Both the position numbers and the translations under genes were made by a program. Under the pieces are notes generated by a model that saw only the letters and a list, made by a program, of their open reading frames with translations, searched no databases and was not told the DNA's origin. Below, piece after piece: positions 1 through 11,661 of a DNA stretch of 64,000 nt. Each line of letters starts with the position of its first letter. Position 1 is the first letter of the stretch. This stretch comes from Hevea brasiliensis (lineage: Eukaryota; Streptophyta; Magnoliopsida; Malpighiales; Euphorbiaceae), in assembly GCF_030052815.1 (NCBI RefSeq), contig NC_079496.1, forward strand, positions 82,139,652 to 82,203,651, written 5' to 3'.

Positions 1-3000
1 ATAAAAATTTGGCAAGGTGCCGTCTATATTTAGGACAAACTGTCCTTCCAAACCTGTTGAAAACAGTTTAATATTATAATATCAAAATCTCAAATATTTC
101 ACAGTCTCTATTTCTCAGTAAAGTCAATAGACTTTTACAGTCATTAAACAGTTCCATAATACACTCCATAATAATTTAAATATATACAGAAAATCTCCAT
201 GTTATTTAATATGTACAAAATATTACAAACTTTAGAGCTTTCATAACATTACAAAACACAGGGCTGAATTTCAAATATACAACAAAAGTACAAAATACAA
301 GATATCCTAAGTCCTACCATGTATGCAATGCAGTGCAGATGACTCTGGACTCCTGTGCAGATCTGATGTCTCACCTGGTCGTAGGTCTGCTGGGCTCCCT
401 AGCTGTATCTCCAATACCTATGCATTACAAAAGCAACGAGTTAAGCAATTTTGCTTAGTAGTGCCAAATATAAAGAAATATACACTAAAATAAAGTAAAT
501 AAAGTGTTTACAAATTTTTGGTGGTGCTGTATGTCAGTAGACTGGATTTAGGTATTTGAATTTAATAGTACTTGAATTATTGCCCGTGAAGCCTATATAC
601 TGACCAGACTGGATAAACAGATATACTAGCACTGGGTACCTAGTACCTCGGGCCATCACACCATCGGTCACAAAGTATCTCCCGGTGTGCAAATAACGTG
701 GCTAAAAAGCCATATAGTCAATCTGGCGATAAGCCAAAAATAAATACACAATATGTATAGCCGTAGGCTATTAAAGTCACAGTGCGGCATAATAAACCGT
801 AAAAACACAGTATGGCATGAAGCCATTTCTGAGCAATTTGTCGAGAATCCTATTGGCATGCCAACCTATCCATACTAGTCAACTAGGCAAACTAGGGCAC
901 ATTATTAATTAATTGTTTAATTCTTCAATTTTTGGAGTTTACTAACTATTATATAATTCACAAGTCAATGCATATGTTGACCTTTTTAGGTAATATGGAT
1001 AAGTTGTTTCTAGCATCAATATGTCACAATTTATATCTCAATATGCTGCCAATATAGTGCAATTTACCATTTTTACAAGTTAGCATTCATTGCCAAAATG
1101 CTTCAAGCATCACTGTATACAAAATGTCAAATTCTCAATTTTTGTGTGCTAGATTGGTCTAGCTTAAAGTCCTATTTCCCTTGGTTTTTAGCTTTTGGTC
1201 AAAGAAGCAAAATTGTAGCTCTATGTCTTATTGCACGCGGAGCAAAATTTCAGGTCATTCCGAGTTGTGTAGACCAAGATATGGTCAATTTGCTAAAGCT
1301 GGACAGATTGCACTTTTAGTGCACAATTTGGTCAATTTTTAGGTCACTTTTGGTTCGGCAGTTTTTGTGCCCGAACTTGTGCAAGCCATTTGACTTGGTT
1401 CTGATCATTTCTCGGCTTTGGTGTCTTCATAAGACTTGTAGATATAGGTCTTAACTATTCATGGTCAAAATTTTAGGTCAATTGGACCTGTTTTGAGTGA
1501 GTTATGGCCTAAACACTAACTACTGCCCAAATGGTCAGTTTTCAGGCCTCAAATGCACTAATCCGGATTTGGTCACTTTTTAATGTCAGTTTCTAGGCAG
1601 AATTTTGACAACATTTCTGCATGAAAGTTGGCCTATTTGGTGTCTAGTTTCACCCCATATTGGCCTCATACCAATTGGGTTCACAGTTTGTCACTTATGG
1701 CCTAATTTAGGTGCTGCCTCCAATACATAACCTGCACAAAGCACATACACTCCCAATTTGATGTTCCTTCTCCTTCTCATTACTACAATATTCAATCAAC
1801 AACACTTCCATACATATATTGTACACAATTCCAGCAAAAATTCTGGGCAGAATACTCAAGTGCACAAGGCACACAATACACCATTAAACTTCAATATTTA
1901 CATCCACCCAAATTCAACATACTTCAATGTTAATATTACACATATACTTCAACATATTCATACTTCAATATCACTTACACTTGCTGCCCACAATTTAACA
2001 TTAATAAATATCATTAATAACAACATGTTCACACACAAATTCATGCTATTAAGGGCTGCCAAACATGGCAGTTTGCTCAAGGCATCAAGGTTCCATTTCA
2101 CACCTTTAATCTAAACACTACATGCACATACTTATGCACAAACTTACTACAACTTTCATTTGAATTAATCAACCTTCATTTTCATTCAGTAGAAGTAAAA
2201 ATAAATCAAGCTCAACAAGGGTTCATGGCTGCCAAAAATGGACAAGTCCTTTTCTCACTATTTCTTTCATTTCTCTTCACCAAAACACTCACCTCAACCT
2301 AAACACAAGCTTTACTAAAGCAAGGGAGAGGTTTTGGACACTTACAACTTTTGGAGCTTATCAAAACTTCACCAAATCTCTTCCTTTTTATTCTCTATAA
2401 TCTGCCCAAGAGGTGTGGACCAAGTTTAATGAAAGAATTTAAGTGGAAACATGGCGTGAAGGTGCTTCCATGAGAGATTTGGAAGCTTTGCCCATGGTGT
2501 TTTCATGGTGGTCCATTTCGGCTGGAGAAGATGATGCAAAAAACTGAAGTGTTTAGTGGACATACACATGTCCTTTAGGTGTTTAAATACCCCTGAGTGC
2601 CCCACTCACTTTTAATTAAGTAATTTTATATGTTAAGATTTTAATTATTCACTTTATACCCCATTTCTTGCATTATTAATATAATGTACCACAATTTTAA
2701 TTTTTAAGACATTTATAAAGTGTAATATCATTTATTTTTAATGGACATTGAGGTCAAAAGGCAACTCTAGGTGTCAAATGACCAAAATACCCCACTTCGG
2801 GTTATATTCCCGATTTTTTCGGTAATATCGATTTTTGTCTGCTTTTCGATTTTTCGTTTTTCTTTGTACTAATCTATTAATTTTTCTTTGATGTTTCTAG
2901 TGTCAATTACATTTCAATAAACTTTTATTTATGTCTCAAAATCAAATTCAGAGGGTTTCTCGCAGTCCTGGGGTCGGCAACGGCCTTCCCGGTGCGGTCA

Positions 3001-3213
3001 CCCATTGCTGTGGTGCCGGCTCGTTTAACTTAGCATCATTTTCTCTCTTTCATTTTTGTTTGATTTTTCTTGTATTTTCTTTTTATTTATTTCATCATTA
3101 TATGTCTGTTCACTATCACCGAAGTGTAGTTCCAAATATCCTAACTTGCCTGGACTGTTATTTGACTACTAGAACAACTGAACGTACAGAACATGTACAG
3201 TGGGGATGTTACA
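1..3213 (-). repeat. LTR K, gypsy family T1, cut by window edge
   Basis: This segment aligns with 17215-20402, the LTR of element B, over nearly its whole length. It ends on the plus strand in ...GATGTTACA, so on the minus strand it begins TGTAACATCC. About 276 bases of its 3' end lie left of the window. The bases to its right are not a polypurine tract, so it is not the 3' LTR of an element inside this window. It is either the 5' LTR of a minus-strand element extending to the left or a solo LTR. Open frames inside it (for example 1758-2114) overlap conserved LTR sequence and have no recognisable product. A possible TATA box (minus strand GTATTTAAAC) lies at 2581-2590. Confidence 0.85.
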
Positions 3214-3357
3214 GAAAACATGGAATTAAGAGCTTTACAATAGAAATTATGAAAACTAATGAAATCAACTATTATGTATGAAAATACTTGCCTAAATGCT
3301 ATGAAATAGAATGCAAATGTGCTTAAAAACATCTATACAATTCAAGTGTATCATCCG
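3214..3357. other. Unassigned segment between LTR K and copia D
   Basis: About 144 AT-rich bases between the end of LTR K and the first base recognisable as copia gag. I found no second copy in this window, no LTR terminus and no convincing coding frame. It could be diverged internal sequence of copia D, filler from a rearrangement, or a remnant of the host sequence. Confidence 0.4.
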
Positions 3358-3781
3358 ACATATTCTTTTGGGTAACAACCAGCATGTTAAGTAAATCAGC
3401 CAAGGTGTATTCCTACTTAGTCGTATGAAAATTTGTCACAAAATTTCCAAATGACTCAGGTGGGGACTGAAGGATCAAATTCGTCTACAGTTGGAAATCC
3501 ATGTTAAAGTCAAGATGTTCTAGCTGCTCAATAAGCCGAATCATCTTGTGGACATGATCCCCAACATTCTGTCCCTCAGACATCCTCATTCGAAATAGTT
3601 GCCTAGATATCTCATACCTGGTATTCCTGTTATACTCACCATACAACTTTTATAGGTGAAGGAGGATCTCACTTGCACTCGGTATGTTCTCATGTTGCTT
3701 CTGTAACTCATTACTCATAGAAGCAAGCATATAACACTTGGCTCTCATATCATGCTCCTTTCACTTGTCCAAAGTATCATG
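3358..3781 (-). pseudogene. gag: Copia D gag, 3' fragment
   Basis: The minus strand aligns with gag of copies A (9252-9690) and G (42240-42660), including the stretch corresponding to the EQLEHLDFNMDFQLQ region of the capsid protein. It carries small differences and no single open frame. It stops at 3781, where copia A begins. The gene resumes at 21605, so the break is the insertion of A. In an intact copy the product would be the Ty1/copia capsid precursor that assembles cytoplasmic virus-like particles. The D pol region is not seen anywhere in the window, so D is a deleted remnant. Confidence 0.75.
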
Positions 3782-5889
3782 TGAAGGAACGAAAGCGTGA
3801 AAAACACAAGTTTATACCATTGAATTCAAAAATTTTTACCTAGGGTCACATGCATCATGCAAGATTTATTTTTATCTATTTGATTTCAATGATAAACAAC
3901 ATATTAAAACTCTTTTAATATGTTTTTGGATCTGTATTTGCCATTTAAGATTTTAAAATTAATTAGATTAATTTTAGAACCCTATATTAAATCAAGAATG
4001 ATTACACTAACCTCTTGATGCACTGCAGCGTGTCTGCGCCTTTGAGATTCGTCTTCAGGACACCAGAAGTTGTCCCTCTAGCTTATCCACACTAAGAGCA
4101 CCTATGGCAGCCCTTGAACAGCTTCTAAAGCTTTTCCTATTAATTAGAAATTCAAGTTCTGCCTTTTAAGAGATTAGAGATGTAAACAGGACACTAGAAA
4201 CAATTTCTAGTGTTCTTAATTCAAGAGATTGATGGCTAATCTCTTTGAATTGATGAGAGATGAAGAAGAATAGATGAAAAGCCTCAAAATGGTGTGACAA
4301 AGGAGAAGAGTGGCTGCTGGTTGTTTTGCTTTTTCATAACAACACTTATATAGCTAGGTTAACACATTAAACCCTTGCCACATGTCACCCTTTGATTAGC
4401 TCTAGGTTTAAGTGACCCAATCACATTGTGCCAAGTGTTAAACCTATATTTAATCTTGATTTTAATCAACTTACATGATTAAAAAACATTTGGCAAGCTT
4501 ATGTGTAATCCTATGTGTCACCATCTCATGGTGCCACGTGTCACACTATGAAATGACCAAAATGCCCATGTGTCTTAATTTTGAGTTCTTAACCCAAAAT
4601 AATTACTTTTCTTCTTCTAATTAATTTATATCAAATATAAATTAATTAATTAATCTCTATTAATTAATTTCTCATTAATTAAATTCATATTCAAACACTT
4701 TAAATATAAATTTAACTTATACTATACATCCAATAATCTAGATTTAGTTTCAAGTCATGCTAGGGACTTTGCAATTTAATTGCAAACCAAACCTATTTAA
4801 TTAATTAATTAAACTCTTTAATTAATTAATTAAATCATATTTAAATAGGTGATAACTTGTGTATGTGTGTGACTTACTAGGCTCATCACTAATTGGCAAT
4901 GAGACATGATATCAACTCTTAATATCATCAGAACTCTTTCTTACCATAAATGATTTCTCTAAATCATTTTATGAACCTCACAGACCATGGTTAACACCTA
5001 GCATAGCATGCCATGGCCACCCAATTAGTAATAAGGTTTACCTTAAATGAACCTATAATCATATGTTACCATGCACTAGAATCTCTCTGTTACAAAATCC
5101 CAACTCAAGCTAGAGTCATGGTTTATGTCAAACTCCATTTGCTATGAATATTATGTTCTCTTTTAATTCCAGTTCTTGATTAAAAAGATTTTCTCATCAG
5201 AAACTCTTTTCTGAATAAATCTATCTGTCCTGGCCAGGAGCTTGAAACATCAAGAACAATTAAATGAACATAGGATTTTATCTCTATTTACTTAGAGGAA
5301 CAGATTCCATCTTGATCAACACCTACCTCCATATATAACTAGTTGGAGCCAACACATGCCCATATACCCATACATAGTACAAGTATGAAAGCAGTATCAA
5401 ACTCAAACTACCTATATACAAGATAACTGTGCTATCTCAGGTCTAAAGATTATATGCACTGATATGATTTATGGCAAAACATTGACAAGAGTAAACTCCA
5501 TGTGCTTGTCATAAGTGTCACTGGTTCGGCCTACTTATCATTTATAAGTGCCTATCATGTTTGTTATATGGAATGAGACTCACCATTCCATCTTATTTAT
5601 ATCTCATATAAATAACTTGGGAACAAACATGAACACAATCTTTCTGGATAAGTCATGTCCTTATTATGAAGTATTCTCGATTGTGAACCTATTCATGATA
5701 CTTTGTGCTAGAAATATTGTCACTCATATTCATAACAACTTAAGAATAATATTTCTAACAAAATATCAATGGACCTTTTCTATTACACATAAATATATTA
5801 CGTAAACGGAAAAGTGGAAATGCCTTTTATTAATAAAAATATGTACAAGATACATACTAAATGATATGCTCTAGGGCATAATACTAACA
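3782..5889 (-). repeat. Copia A 3' LTR
   Basis: This 2108-bp LTR begins on the minus strand with TGTTAGTATTATGCCC at 5889 and ends ...CGTTCCTTCA at 3782, so it has TG...CA ends. It matches 11662-13767, 25867-27963 and the two parts of F. Its 5' flank on the minus strand is the polypurine tract, which makes it the 3' LTR. The short frame at 5548-5805, repeated in the other LTR copies, is LTR sequence and not a gene. Confidence 0.9.
4346..4353 (-). promoter_or_regulatory. Probable TATA box of copia family C1 LTR
   Basis: The minus strand reads GCTATATAAG here. It lies in the middle of the LTR, upstream of a pyrimidine-rich stretch, as expected for the RNA polymerase II promoter at the U3/R border. 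Other copies read CTATTTAAG at the same place (27397-27405 in G). Assignment is by motif and position only. Confidence 0.45.
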
Positions 5890-5901
5890 ATCTCCCACTA
5901 G
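5890..5901 (-). other. Copia A polypurine tract
   Basis: The minus strand reads GCTAGTGGGAGAT directly against the LTR start TGTTAG. The same tract precedes the 3' LTR of G at 55525-55536. It would prime plus-strand DNA synthesis. Confidence 0.7.
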
Positions 5902-6001
5902 CACTAGAGCCATTCATTAGAATACCTTAGACCCATCTTCTCAAGATGTCGGTCTAACTGAGCTTGTGACAAAAGCTTAGTGAATGGATCAGCTAGATTT
6001 T

Positions 6002-6697
6002 TCAGCTGATGTTATTTTTCTGCATGGCTATATCGCCTTGCCCAACTATATCTCTGATAATGTGGTAGTGCCTTTCTATGTGTTTGGATTTAGGGTGAGA
6101 CCTTAGTTCCTTAGCCTGTATGACTGTTCCATTGTTGTCACAGTGTAGTGGAACTGCTGACTCAATGGAAGGAACTATTGTAAGTTCTATCACGAACTTC
6201 TTTGTCCAAACAGCTTCCTTTACAGCATCTGATGCAGCAACATACTCAGCCTCTGTAGTGGAATCTACAGTCGTGCTCTGTTTGGAACTCTTCCAACTGA
6301 CTGCACCTCCATTACAAATGAACACATATCCAGAGGTAGACTTTCTATCATCGATATCTGATTAGAAGTCAGAATCAGTATAACCATCCAATTGTAAGTT
6401 TCCACCTCCATAAATCAAGAATAAATCCTTAGTTATTATCAAGTAATTAAGGATATTCTTGACAGCTATCCAGTGTTCCAAACCTAGATTGGATTGATAC
6501 TAGTGAAACTAACAGCATATGTGATATCCGGCCTAGTACACAACATTGCATACATTAAACTTCCAATAGCCAAAGCATATGGAATCCTGGCCATTTTATC
6601 TCTTATTCAGGTGTCTTTGGAGACATCTCTTTAAAAAGGTGGATACCATGTCTCACTGGTAACAATCCTCTCTTGGAATCAAGCATGTTAAACCTCT
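6002..6697 (-). pseudogene. pol: Copia A RNase H and C-terminal end of reverse transcriptase
   Basis: The open part (6002-6325) has the copia RNase H signature: a [10 protein letters not shown] run, then STTEAEY with its catalytic Glu, a conserved LHCDNN with Asp, and a KHIERHYH region near the C-terminus. It matches 55096-55413 of copia G closely. Upstream, a CAA-to-TAA stop lies in the stretch that precedes the I insertion point in G. A two-base loss near 6495 and other small changes close the frame back to 6697. RNase H removes the RNA strand of the RNA:DNA hybrid during reverse transcription. This copy is inactive. Confidence 0.8.
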
Positions 6698-7870
6698 TTA
6701 ACACCTTTTCCAAGTATAGACTTTGGATAAACCAATTATTCTTTTCACTCTATCTCTATAGATGCGAATCCCAAGAATATAGGTTGCCTCCCCTAAGTCT
6801 TTCATGGAGAATGTATTTGACAACCATACCTTTATAGTCGTTAACATACTTGTATCATTACCCATCAACAGTATGTCATCCACATATAAGACAAGGAAAG
6901 TGATAGCACTGTCACTAACCTTCTTATATACACATGGTTCATCCTCATTTTTGATAAAACCAAAGGATTTAATGGCTTCATCAAAACGGATGTTCCAACT
7001 CCTCGAAGCTTGTTTCAACCCATAAATGGATCGCTTTAGCTTGCATACCTTGGAACCATCTTGGGATTCAAATCCCCTAGGTTGTTCCATGAAAATGTTT
7101 TCTTCAATGTATCCATTGAGAAAAGCTGTTTTGACATCCATCTGCCAAATCTCATAATCATAGTATGCAGCTATTGCTAGTAAAATCCTAATTGATTTAA
7201 GCTTGGCAACAGGCGAGAAAGTCTCCTCATAGTCGATTCCTTGCCTTTGGCGAAACCCTTTCGCTACTAGCCTTGCCTTATAGGTCTTTACCTTTCCATC
7301 AGAACCAATTTTCTTCTTGAAAACCCATTTGTTCCCTATAGGTATAATACCTTCAGGTGGGTCAACAAGATCCCAAACTTGATTCTTATACATGGAATCA
7401 ATCTCGGATTTCATAGCATCAATCCATTTTGAAGAGTCTATATCTGATATAGCTTCTTCATAGGTAAGTGGATCATCTCCATGATCTACTTCTTCATGAG
7501 TAGACAACTCTTGTTCTTCTTCATGAAGAAAACCATATCTCACTGGTGGGTGAGATACCCTGGTTGTTCTACGAGGAACAGCTGTAGATGTTTCATCAAT
7601 GGGTATTGGTTGACTAGATGGATCTATATCCATCTGATCTGTTGGTTGGTTAGAATTCTCCAATTCTAACTCTATTTGCCTTCCTTTGCCTCCTTCTTGA
7701 ACAAACTGTTGTTCAAGAAATGTGGCATCTCTACTTATCACAACCTTTTGTGAAGTAGGCAAATAAAAATAATATCCAAAACTATCTTTTGGATATCCAA
7801 CAAATCGACCTTTTTCTGATCTGGTCTCCAATTTATCAATGTTGACTTTTGATATAATTTGGGACCCCAA
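6698..7870 (-). pseudogene. pol: Copia A reverse transcriptase
   Basis: One open frame of 390 codons. In order it shows the spacer with EYLE-like acidic repeats and PRRTTRVSHPP, the RT fingers (NKWVFKKKIGSDG, YKARLVAKGF), the WQMDVKTAFLNG block with catalytic Asp, the SIYGLKQASR block, and the YVDDILLMG active site. It uses the Ty1/copia RVT_2 type of RT, which copies genomic RNA inside the capsid. A frameshift near 6735 ends it before the thumb region, where copy G reads on. Another frameshift at about 7865 separates it from integrase. Among the pol domains of A this one is the best preserved. Confidence 0.88.
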
Positions 7871-8727
7871 ATCTTAACATGCTTAAGACTTGGTTTTCTT
7901 CCATGCCATATCTCATAAGGTGTGGAAGAAACTGATTTTGATGGAATCCTATTCAGAATATATAAAGCTGATTCTAATGCAAATCCCCAAAAGAAGATTG
8001 GCATATCAGTATAGCTCATCATACTACGTACCATATCCAATAGGGTACGATTTCTCCTTTCAGATACACCATTCAGCTGTGGCGCTCCTGGAGGAGTCAG
8101 CTGAGAAATAATGCCATGCTCTCTCAAGTATTCATCAAATTTAGTACTCAAATATTCACCTCCATGATCTGATCGAAGAACTTTAATCTTCTTTCCTGTT
8201 TGATTTTCTACTTCAGATTTAAATTCTTTGAACTTTTCAAAAGGTTCATGTTTGTATTTCATCAAATACAAATACCCAAACCTTGATTTATCATCAGTAA
8301 AGGTAATAAAATAATGAAAACCCCCTCTAGCCATTTCTTTAAATGGACCACATACATCACTATGTATTAGCTCCAAAATATTTCTAGCTCTTAGCCCTTG
8401 TCCAACAAAGGGTGATCTAGTCATTTTGCCCTGAAGGCAAGATTCACAAGTTGGAGTAGGCTCAGAGCCCAATGAGGATAGAATCCCCATTTTCTCCAAT
8501 TTTGCTATCCTATCTTCTGCAACATGACATAACCTTAAGTGCCTAGTATATTTTGAACTTGAGTTGGTTTTCACCATGGCATTGCATTCTTTTAGATCAC
8601 TTGCATTCAATTTGTGTTTGTCATTATTATCCAAATAATAAAGACCATCATTCATATAACCCGAACCAACATATTTATTTCCAAAATAAATATTGCAAAC
8701 ATCATCGATGTTGAAATTCATAGCCAT
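7867..8727 (-). pseudogene. pol: Copia A integrase
   Basis: The frame contains the GAG-pre-integrase segment with the HHCC zinc-binding residues (LRLCHVAEDR, then CESCLQGK). The rve catalytic core follows, with Asp in IHSDVCGPF, Asp in LRSDHGGEY and Glu in NGVSERRNRT, so the D,D-35-E triad is present. The core ends at GRKPSLKHVKIWG, where a frameshift diverts the frame; copy G continues with GCPAY. The enzyme would insert the cDNA into chromosomal DNA and give the 5-bp duplications seen in this family. Confidence 0.85.
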
Positions 8728-9049
8728 TTCTAGTCAAACTAGATATAGAAATGATGTTCTTAAAAGCATCAGGTACATATAAAATATTATCCAAACACAA
8801 AACATGTCCAAACATGTAAAAAGATTTAGATCCTATGGCTAAAGCTTCAACAGTTGAGCCATTGCCAATCCGGACTCTAATATCTTGAGAACGCAAGTCG
8901 CTACTCTTGTTTGCTAGTTTCGCATATCATTAGAAATGTGAGAAGCGCACGATATCTAAAACCCAAGCTGTAGATGAACTATAAGTATCATCAGAATCTA
9001 AATAACAAGATATGGACATACCTTCCGAAGGTGTATCCTTCTTGTCCTT
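8702..9049 (-). pseudogene. pol: Copia A protease remnant
   Basis: The 64-codon frame at 8702-8896 reads through a region typical of copia retropepsin and its C-terminal flank (RIGNGSTV, then DNILYVPD). Upstream, 8897-9049 translates to SSTAWVLDIV followed within a few codons by a stop. In copia proteases the active site here is WxLDTG or WxLDSG, so the Asp remains but the Thr/Ser-Gly that completes it is lost. A frameshift separates the two parts. The enzyme would cleave the Gag-Pol polyprotein. The link between the two parts is inferred from order. Confidence 0.65.
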
Positions 9050-9875
9050 CAGAGAAGCAAGATACTCTGGGCAGTTCCTTTTCCAGTGCCCATCCTTTTG
9101 GCAGTGGAAACACTTTCCTTTGCCTCCATCAGCTTTAGTCTTCCCTATATGTTTAGCTCTTTTCTTGGAAGGACCAGAATGAGGTTTCTTTTTCTTATTG
9201 CCCTTCTTCTTGTTGGACTTTCCAGTGAAGAAGATGAAACCAAAGCTACCTCTATTCCTTTATTGCACGCATATTCTTTTGGGCAATAACCAGCATGTTG
9301 AGTAATTCAGCTAAGGTGCATTCCTGTTTAGTCATATGGAAATTTGTCACAAAATTCCCAAAAGACTCAGGAAGGGACTGAAGGATCAAATCCGTTTGTA
9401 GTTGGAAATCCATGTTGAAGTCAAGATGTTCCAACTGCTCAATCAGCCGAATCATCTTGTGGACATGATCCCCAACATTCTGTCCCTCAGACATCCTCAT
9501 ACGGAATAGCTGTCTAGATATCTCATACCTAGCATTCCTACTGTGCTCACCATACAACTCTTGTAGGTGAAGGAGGATCTCACTAGCACTCTGCATGTTC
9601 TTATGTTGCTTCTATAACTCATTACTCATGGAAGCAAGCATGTAACACTTAGCTCTCATATCATGCTCCTTCCACTTGTCCAAAGTTTCATGTTCCTCTT
9701 GTGTGGCCTCTGGAGGTAAGGGACCAGGAACATTTGAATCTAGAACATATCCTATATGTTCAAGGTTCAGGAAAAGTTTCAAATTTCTTAGCCAATCGAT
9801 GATTTGGTCTGTCAACCTATTGTGATCAAGTATGCTTGCAAGGATGTTGGATGGTGGTGGTTGTTTTGTGCTCAT
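9050..9875 (-). pseudogene. gag: Copia A gag with zinc knuckle
   Basis: The start is the ATG at 9875, which gives MSTKQPPPSNILASILDH, as in copy G at 42041. The capsid region follows, with SMSNEL and then a TAG where G has CAG (KQH), a second open part (9252-9596), a frameshift, and a CCHC zinc knuckle CFHCQKDGHWKRNC at about 9068-9109. A lysine-rich stretch lies between capsid and knuckle. Gag packages the genomic RNA and builds the particle. The stop and frameshift make this copy defective. Confidence 0.85.
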
Positions 9876-11645
9876 TTTTATCGAGAAAATTAACTCTGAG
9901 AAAATAACCAGATTAATTAGTAAATGTATCATGTAATTAACCAAAATGATTATGGTCTTTTAATCAAATTGGTCCTCCCACTAACTTAGCGAATCCTACA
10001 CTTCCAAAGTAGAAAGCAATCCTAGTTGGATGGATTTCTAGTGGGTGATTGAATTCTTATAATTCTATTGATCATCCTCAGGTACATCCATTATTGGAAT
10101 TACAATAAACTATAAGTGAGCAACTCCTTGCCCATCACATCTCATGTGAGGTTCAATTCTTTAGCTAGCCCCTAATCCTCAAAATCTCAGGTACATCCAT
10201 TATTGACTTATCTTGCATTAGTTAAGTTGATCCCATTGAGCTAGTAATTATGCAAATAATTTTAATGTCCTCAGGTACATCCAATATTGGCCACCAAACC
10301 ATTTACATATTTACAACATCTCATGCTTAACAATTATTCTTAAGAAAATCTCTTAAATTAATTGCATCTCATGCAACTATTTAAAATTTCTTAAAATAAT
10401 TGCCCCAATGGAGGGCTTATGTTATAATTACTTTAATTATACCATTTCCAACTTAATCATTTGTTTGGAAGATTTTATAGCCATCCTAATTACTATTAAG
10501 GTCTCACTTTGCACATTATCAATTTAGCATGCATATATCATATAATTGCATACATTCCCATACATCTCATGCATTCATGGATAAGCAGTAAATATGGTAT
10601 GATCATGGACTTTCTAAGGGATTTAATTCTGAGCCACCAAGAATTGAATCAGGGCATTCCTAGGTGCATTTCATTCATTCATTTTACAAGAGTTGCTAAA
10701 GGAGTACATAATCAACACTTAATCTTGAATTCCTCCCACTGGTCCCACCAATGCTCTTGACCTCCTTGAACTTCTTGCAATCCAATATTACATAGTAATC
10801 CTTGGCATACCAAGGCGAATTTACAAGAACTTAAATAAATGAAATTACAACCCAAAAATTATTACAAACTTAATAATACATGCCCAAAATAAATTAAAAT
10901 TAATTAATTAATTTACAATCCCAAAGAAACATAAAAGAAATAAATCCAATCACATTGGTCTTTTATAGTCCATGATCATCCATCATGCATATCACTATTT
11001 AACAATTAAATAAAACATACATACTTAAATTAAATTGAATATCTCATATTCAACTTAAAAATCCAGATTTGAATATGATTCAAATAAATTTAAAAATTCA
11101 GATTTGAATCTCATTCAAACAAATTTAAAAATTCAGATTTGAATCACATTCAAACAACTTCAAAAATTCATATTTGAATCACATTCAAACATTTTTTAAA
11201 AAATCAGATTTGAATCACATTCAAATATTTTTTAAAAAATCAGATCTGAATTTTATTGAATCAATTTTAAAAAATCAGATTTAAATATGATTCAAACAAC
11301 TTTAAAAATTCAGATTTGAATCACATTCAAACAACTTTTAAAATTCAGATTTGAATCACATTCAAACAATTTTTAAAATTCTGATTTGAATCATAATTTA
11401 ATTGTGTGATTAAAACAACTAATTAAACACTTTAATTAGTCAAAGAATAGGCCTTAGATCATACAACAATTGCAGAATTAAAAGCCAAACCTTGAACCAC
11501 CCATGGAACCATTGTTGCCGCCACCAATGGTGGATTCACCATGTGTGCCGCCACATCTCTTGATCCAACCAGCAATGAATCTCTTGATCTCATGATCAAA
11601 CACACAATTAAATTATATAATAAACAATCTAAATGGCAAATATAG
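9876..11645 (-). other. Copia A 5' leader between PBS and gag
   Basis: A long untranslated leader of about 1.77 kb with no credible gene. It contains three copies of the motif CTCAGGTACATCCATTATTG or close variants (10076-10097, 10185-10205, 10269-10290) and an array of small hairpins (11055-11405). The same leader is found in plus orientation in copia G (27980-29532 and 41830-42040) and, shortened, in copia D. Its length and conserved content suggest RNA packaging or translation signals, but that is inference. Confidence 0.7.
11055..11405 (-). repeat. 35-bp tandem hairpin array in copia A leader
   Basis: Ten units with a period of 35 or 36 bases; the CAG (or variant) of successive units falls at 11064, 11099, 11134, 11169, 11205, 11241, 11276, 11311, 11346 and 11381. 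Nearly every unit contains TTTGAAT, a 3-base spacer and ATTCAAA, a 7-bp inverted repeat. The spacer varies more than the arms. A matching array stands at 28225-28570 in copia G. Confidence 0.85.
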
Positions 11646-11659
11646 TGGCTCTGATACCA
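11646..11659 (-). other. Copia A primer-binding site
   Basis: The minus strand reads TGGTATCAGAGCCA, two bases from the end of the 5' LTR. This is complementary to the 3' end of plant initiator tRNA-Met and would prime minus-strand DNA synthesis. Confidence 0.88.
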
Positions 11660-11661
11660 AT

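Noticed and set aside
1758..2114. 118-codon open frame as a possible small gene
   Set aside because: It lies in LTR K; the matching region of LTR B is broken in this frame, and the composition is that of AT-rich non-coding DNA.
1..3213. LTR K as the 3' LTR of gypsy B
   Set aside because: The sequence to its right is not a polypurine tract or pol end, and B is cut at 13768 by a copia LTR, so nothing links the two beyond family.
2931..3281. 116-codon frame spanning the end of LTR K
   Set aside because: It runs across an LTR boundary into unrelated sequence, so it cannot be a conserved gene.
5548..5805. 85-codon frame repeated at several places (5548, 13429, 21258, 25951, 56867)
   Set aside because: Its repetition is explained by the copia LTR copies. 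It lies in U3 upstream of the promoter on the opposite strand and changes length between copies.
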